The notes beneath the pieces are model-generated. The model worked only from the letters and a program-made list of their open reading frames with translations. It was not told where the DNA came from and did no database searches. From the NCBI RefSeq assembly GCF_026153455.1, contig NZ_CP110629.1, forward strand, positions 1,426,001 through 1,490,000: a stretch of 64,000 nt of DNA, written 5' to 3'. Below are positions 60,703 through 64,000 of the stretch, piece by piece. The translations under genes and the position numbers were made by a program. How positions within the stretch are numbered: the first letter of the stretch is position 1; every line of letters starts with the position of its first letter. The DNA comes from Marinimicrobium sp. C6131 (GTDB lineage: Bacteria; Pseudomonadota; Gammaproteobacteria; Pseudomonadales; Cellvibrionaceae).

Positions 60703-61125
60703 TCAACTCAAATCCGCTTCACCATGCCCCCGGGCAACCAACACCTTGCGAATCTTCTGCGCCGCTGCCGCCAGATCCTCGGCGTCAGCACTGCTCGCAT
60801 GATCAAAACTCAAATCCCCCATTGAATCCAACGGCACCAGGTGTATATGGGTGTGTGGCACTTCCAGGCCGGCGATCATCATGCCCACCCGCTTCGCCGG
60901 ATAGGCCTCTTTCAGGCCCTTGGTCACTTTCTGGCTCACCTGCATCAGATGGCTGAGCAAGGCCGGCGGCAGGTCATCCCAGTGATCCACCTCCTCCCGG
61001 GGCACCACCAGGACATGGCCCTCACGAATCGGTTGAATGGTCATGAAGACCACGGCTTTGTCGTCTTTCCAGACAAAATGACCGGGGAATTCGCCGGAAA
61101 TCACTTTCGAAAATACACTGGCCAT
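60703..61125 (-). CDS. HIT-family nucleotide hydrolase
   Basis: 140-aa HIT protein from the ATG at 61125, preceded by AAGGAG at 9 nt. The catalytic histidine triad HTHIHLV is at about residues 100-106. Likely hydrolyses adenosine phosphoramidates or dinucleotides, as Fhit/Hint relatives do; the substrate is not determined. Confidence 0.9.
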   Translation of the reverse strand: MASVFSKVISGEFPGHFVWKDDKAVVFMTIQPIREGHVLVVPREEVDHWDDLPPALLSHLMQVSQKVTKGLKEAYPAKRVGMMIAGLEVPHTHIHLVPLDSMGDLSFDHASSADAEDLAAAAQKIRKVLVARGHGEADLS

Positions 61126-61188
61126 AGGTCGTCTCCTTTTGATGATCGTTTGTGGAGGACAGGATAACACCAATAAACCATTACAGAC

Positions 61189-61244
61189 TTGGGTTACGGC
61201 GGGTGCGCTTCGCTCCGATGCGTCGGACCGACCGCGCCCTACGC
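61189..61244 (+). repeat. REP-like palindrome beside element C
   Basis: TTGGGTTACGGCGGGTGCG through GCGCCCTACGC, folding imperfectly. It precedes element C by 21 bp with the same order and orientation as at A and B. Confidence 0.75.
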
Positions 61245-61265
61245 ATTACAACTTGTGACCAGGCA

Positions 61266-61377
61266 GGCCGCTGTGTGGGGTTGGTATTTCAGGACTCTCG
61301 AAGGCATGGATGCCGACGCGAAGCCTACAGGGAAGTATTCACGGCGGGTCCTGAAATACCGACCCCACACAGCGACC
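61266..61377 (+). repeat. Variable-arm palindromic element C
   Basis: Arms 61266-61295 and 61348-61377 pair at 28 of 30 positions (one T-G wobble, one mismatch). The 52-nt core (61296-61347) shares its 3' half (AGCCTACAGGG ... TTCACGGCGG) with A and B and most of its length with D. It lies between the divergent HIT and deaD genes. Confidence 0.85.
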
Positions 61378-61439
61378 GGGCTAACAGCACCTATCAATTC
61401 TTGAAGAATTTAAAGCTGGTAACTGCATAGAAATGCGCC

Positions 61440-61445
61440 TATAAT
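61440..61445 (+). promoter_or_regulatory. Putative deaD promoter -10
   Basis: TATAAT with a poor -35 region; would start deaD mRNA near 61452. Confidence 0.45.
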
Positions 61446-61451
61446 CCGCGC

Positions 61452-61712
61452 CTCTTCAGTTAAGCCCTCTATGCGTTTGGGGAAATGGTGTTACGGGGCA
61501 GAGCTGAGACGACAGGGACCTGTCATGGCTGCAAGAGTGCAGCCCAGGCGACCGCCCACTGGCGGAACACACGCCCAACGTGCCGCGATAAGGCCCCGGA
61601 CCTGCCGAGATCGCACCCTCTGATCACCCGACAACACCCCCTGACCACGCCGCGCCCATTATCCCGCTGCTCCGGCCGCCGCGCGCCTATTGCATATTGA
61701 GGCTAACACTCC
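61452..61712 (+). other. Long deaD 5' leader with a short open frame
   Basis: About 260 nt between the likely start and the deaD ATG. It contains GGCTGCA-AGAG-TGCAGCC, a perfect 7-bp hairpin near 61521, and an ATG-initiated frame of 50 codons (61471-61623) rich in Arg and Pro, without a clear ribosome site. Long structured leaders are typical of cold-shock helicase mRNAs. Confidence 0.4.
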
Positions 61713-63542
61713 ATGACCGAACAAACCCCCTTGCTGTTTACCGACCTGGGCCTGTCTGAACCCGTGCTTCAGGCCATCCAGTCCGTCGGCTACGAACAGC
61801 CCTCGCCCATTCAGGCAGCCGCCATCCCGGCCCTGCTCGACGGCAAAGACATCGTGGGCATGGCCCAGACCGGTACCGGCAAGACCGCCGCCTTCGCCCT
61901 GCCCCTGCTGTCGCGCTTCAACCCCGAGCAGCGCGAGCCGCAGATCCTGGTGCTGGCGCCGACCCGCGAGCTGGCCATTCAGGTGGCCGAAGCCTTCCAG
62001 CGCTATGCCAGCAAACTGAACAACTTTCACGTACTGCCGATTTACGGCGGCGGCGACATGGGCGGCCAGTTGCGTCAGCTCAAGCGAGGCGCTCAGGTTA
62101 TCGTCGGTACGCCGGGTCGCGTGATGGACCACCTGCGTCGCGGCACCCTGGATCTGTCCAAGCTGCAGAGCCTGGTGCTCGACGAAGCCGATGAAATGCT
62201 GCGCATGGGCTTTATCGATGACGTCGAGTGGATTCTGGAGCACACACCCAAGGCGCGCCAGACCGCCCTGTTCTCGGCCACCATGCCCAGCCAGATCCGC
62301 AAGGTTGCCAGCCAATACCTGAACAGCCCCCAGGAAATCAAAATTGCCAGCAACACCTCCACCGGTGACAACATCGAGCAGGTGTACTGGATGGTCAGCG
62401 GCACCAACAAACTCGACGCCCTGACCCGTATTCTGGAAGTCGAGCCGTTCGACGGCATGATCATTTTTGCCCGCACCAAGAACGCGACCGTCGAGCTGGC
62501 GGAAAAACTCGAAGCTCGCGGTTATGCGGCATCTGCGTTGAATGGCGACATGAACCAGCAACTGCGTGAGCGCACCATTGAGCGGTTGAAAAACGGCAAG
62601 CTCGATATCGTAATCGCCACTGACGTGGCAGCGCGCGGTATCGACGTGGAGCGGGTCAGCCATGTACTTAACTACGACATCCCCTACGACAGTGAAGCCT
62701 ACGTTCACCGTATTGGCCGCACCGGTCGTGCCGGTCGCAGCGGTAAGGCGATTCTGTTTGTAGCACCACGCGAGAAGCGCCTGTTGTATGTGATCGAAAA
62801 GGCGACCCGTCAGCCGATCAAGCACATGGAATTGCCGACCGGTGAAGCCGTGACCGCGCACCGGATCGATCAGTTCAAGCAATCAATCCAACAGGTTTTT
62901 GATACCAGTGTGGACCTGAGTTTTTTCAATGATCTACTGGCCGATTTCAGCCATCAGACCGACCGCTCACCGGAAGAGATTGCCTCGGCCCTCGCCTATC
63001 TGGTGCAGAAAGAGCGCCCATTGCAGGTGAAGCTGGCCGAGATTCGTCCGGAAAAGCCCAGCACCAAAGGCAAAAACAAGCTGGCGCGCGAAGCCAAGGC
63101 CGGCAAAGGCCCTAAGCCCCGCGTCGATGACTCGGATCTGCAGCGCTATCGGTTGGATGTGGGACGCAGTCATGAAGTGCGGCCGGGCGATATTGTTGGC
63201 GCCATTGCCAATGAGGCCGGTATCGACAGTCAGTACATTGGTCACATCAAGTTGTTTGATGAGTTTTCAACGGTGGATCTGCCCAAGGGTATGCCGCCGG
63301 AAGTGATGCAGTTGCTGAAGAAAGTGCGGGTGCGCAATCGGCCTCTCAATATTGCCGAGGACACGGGTCCGCGCAACGATGGTCCGGCGCCGGATTTCAA
63401 GCGTCGCGGTCCCAAGCCGGGCGATAAGCGTGCGCCGGGTAAGTTTGCGGGTAAGGGCAAGCCGGATGGTAAAGGTAAGCCGAAAGCGAAAGTGCGTGAT
63501 CGTGATGTGAAGAATAAAGGGTATCGCGCGAAGAAAGTATAG
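61713..63542 (+). CDS. deaD: DEAD-box RNA helicase DeaD/CsdA
   Basis: 609-aa helicase. Q motif (FTDLGLSEPVLQAIQSVGYEQPSPIQ in outline), motif I AQTGTGKT (about 51-58), PTRELA, motif II DEAD (about 156-159), SAT, ARGID and HRIGRTGRAGR, then a DbpA-type RNA-binding domain (about 470-545, YRLDVGRSHEVRPGDIVGAIANEAG) and a Gly/Lys/Arg-rich tail. Unwinds structured RNA in ribosome assembly and mRNA decay, mainly in the cold. Confidence 0.95.
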   Translation: MTEQTPLLFTDLGLSEPVLQAIQSVGYEQPSPIQAAAIPALLDGKDIVGMAQTGTGKTAAFALPLLSRFNPEQREPQILVLAPTRELAIQVAEAFQRYASKLNNFHVLPIYGGGDMGGQLRQLKRGAQVIVGTPGRVMDHLRRGTLDLSKLQSLVLDEADEMLRMGFIDDVEWILEHTPKARQTALFSATMPSQIRKVASQYLNSPQEIKIASNTSTGDNIEQVYWMVSGTNKLDALTRILEVEPFDGMIIFARTKNATVELAEKLEARGYAASALNGDMNQQLRERTIERLKNGKLDIVIATDVAARGIDVERVSHVLNYDIPYDSEAYVHRIGRTGRAGRSGKAILFVAPREKRLLYVIEKATRQPIKHMELPTGEAVTAHRIDQFKQSIQQVFDTSVDLSFFNDLLADFSHQTDRSPEEIASALAYLVQKERPLQVKLAEIRPEKPSTKGKNKLAREAKAGKGPKPRVDDSDLQRYRLDVGRSHEVRPGDIVGAIANEAGIDSQYIGHIKLFDEFSTVDLPKGMPPEVMQLLKKVRVRNRPLNIAEDTGPRNDGPAPDFKRRGPKPGDKRAPGKFAGKGKPDGKGKPKAKVRDRDVKNKGYRAKKV

Positions 63543-63592
63543 AATCCAGATTCCACCCGTTTGCACCTACCATGGTGGGTAACGGGGACCAC

Positions 63593-63773
63593 GGCGGCCA
63601 CGGTATAAACCGGTTGGAGACCCGCCGTGACTAATCGGCAGGATGGCCGATTAGCACAGCGAAGCTGCCCGACGGGTGAGCCACAGGGATGTGGCGAATG
63701 AACCCATCCCTGGGGGCTTCTCGTCGGCATCCATGCCTCCGAGAGTCTCCAACCGGTTTATACCGTAGCCGCC
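63593..63773 (-). repeat. Variable-arm palindromic element D with nested insertion
   Basis: Arms 63593-63621 and 63745-63773 match at 28 of 29. On the minus strand the first 46 nt of the core (63744-63699) match element C at 39 of 46, and the last 8 nt (63629-63622) complete it. Between them about 70 nt are inserted, with TCA repeated at both junctions. The insert folds: CTAATCGGC/GCCGATTAG (63631-63654) and GCCACA/TGTGGC (63680-63695). It lies between deaD and the convergent gene at the window end, with no full REP beside it. Confidence 0.85.
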
Positions 63774-63800
63774 TCAGTGCCAGATTATTGTATCGGTGTC

Positions 63801-64000
63801 CTACTCATCAAACATCTGAATCATGTAGCCGCCTTTGATGGCGGCCTGCATGGCTTTGTCGGCTTCCACGACGCGGGGGTCTTTGCGCAGGGTGTCGGCC
63901 ACGTATTTGCGGTTTTCAATTTCGATTTCGGTGAAGCCCGCTCGCATCAGGTAGATTTTGCACAGTTGTTCAGCACCGAATAAATCCACGTAATCGATAT
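63801..64000 (-). CDS. C-terminal part of an unrecognised protein, cut by the window edge
   Basis: The frame is open to the window end (64000) on the minus strand and ends with KGGYMIQMFDE. At least 66 residues are visible, starting IDYVDLFGAEQLCKIYLMRAGFTEIEIEN when read in parts; helical and charged, with one Cys. I do not recognise the family. GTG 63989 is probably internal. Confidence 0.55.
   Translation of the reverse strand, partial: IDYVDLFGAEQLCKIYLMRAGFTEIEIENRKYVADTLRKDPRVVEADKAMQAAIKGGYMIQMFDE

Noticed and set aside
30011..63773. Elements A-D as CRISPR repeats
   Set aside because: They are dispersed, single-copy loci with palindromic arms, not a tandem array with spacers; no cas gene is seen.

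Overview
The window is a GC-rich (about 60% by eye) chromosomal segment of a gammaproteobacterium. The order fimV-truA-trpF-trpB-trpA-accD-folC-SPOR-cvpA-purF-metZ matches the Pseudomonas/Cellvibrio-type arrangement. Two secreted lipoprotein glycoside hydrolases (a GH43 enzyme with a poly-serine linker and a GH26 mannanase-like enzyme) point to a polysaccharide-degrading marine or soil member of Cellvibrionaceae, for example near Marinimicrobium. The genus is an inference. There is no prophage, CRISPR array, rRNA or transposase gene.

Layout. 0-5.7 kb: PHP exoribonuclease, VC0807-family membrane protein, YciI, an SH3 protein, a periplasmic PPIase overlapping pdxJ, a CBS protein and a TrmH-family methyltransferase. 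5.7-7.5 kb: amtB behind a probable sigma-54/NtrC promoter. 7.5-15.2 kb: the MoxR / DUF58 / transglutaminase module, split by a 3.4-kb GH43 gene that has its own terminator and putative operator. 15.2-28.5 kb: the minus-strand block metZ to fimV. 28.8-34.6 kb: asd, leuB, leuD, leuC and a divergent LysR regulator. 34.7-44 kb: outer-membrane protein, omega-amidase, aroC, prmB, folE, a short operon (sixA, a solute-binding protein, an alpha/beta hydrolase, a DUF4892 protein) and gpsA. 44.5-48.3 kb: flavin reductase, tRNA-Pro/Arg/His, folD, rsuA, rsmC. 48.5-50.2 kb: a DUF6795 protein paired with a class 3 lipase. 50.2-55 kb: methyltransferase, DnaJ-like protein, tRNA-Asn, a TAP-like peptidase and a GGDEF-EAL protein. 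55-64 kb: GH26, AsmA-like protein, an FMN-binding glutamate-synthase homologue with a DUF3806 protein, a Mn2+ riboswitch with its GDT1-family exporter, a HIT protein, deaD and a truncated gene at the right edge.

The most unusual content is intergenic. Four long palindromic elements (A 30011-30117, B 31415-31523, C 61266-61377, D 63593-63773) each have 28-30-bp arms that are nearly perfect inverted repeats but differ in sequence from element to element. Each pair of arms encloses a related core of 51-52 nt (123 nt in D, which carries a nested insertion). In A, B and C a REP-like palindrome lies 16-28 bp from the same side of the element in the same relative orientation, so the unit looks like a composite REP + variable-arm hairpin. 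I do not recognise it as a named family, and no RAYT/TnpA-REP or other transposase is encoded here. Further REP copies occur at 35521 and 60580, and a possibly degenerate relative at 5702.

Other points worth checking are the split MoxR operon, the possible lipase/DUF6795 toxin-immunity pair, a possible small RNA upstream of the GGDEF-EAL gene, a DnaA-box cluster upstream of gpsA and the long deaD leader.
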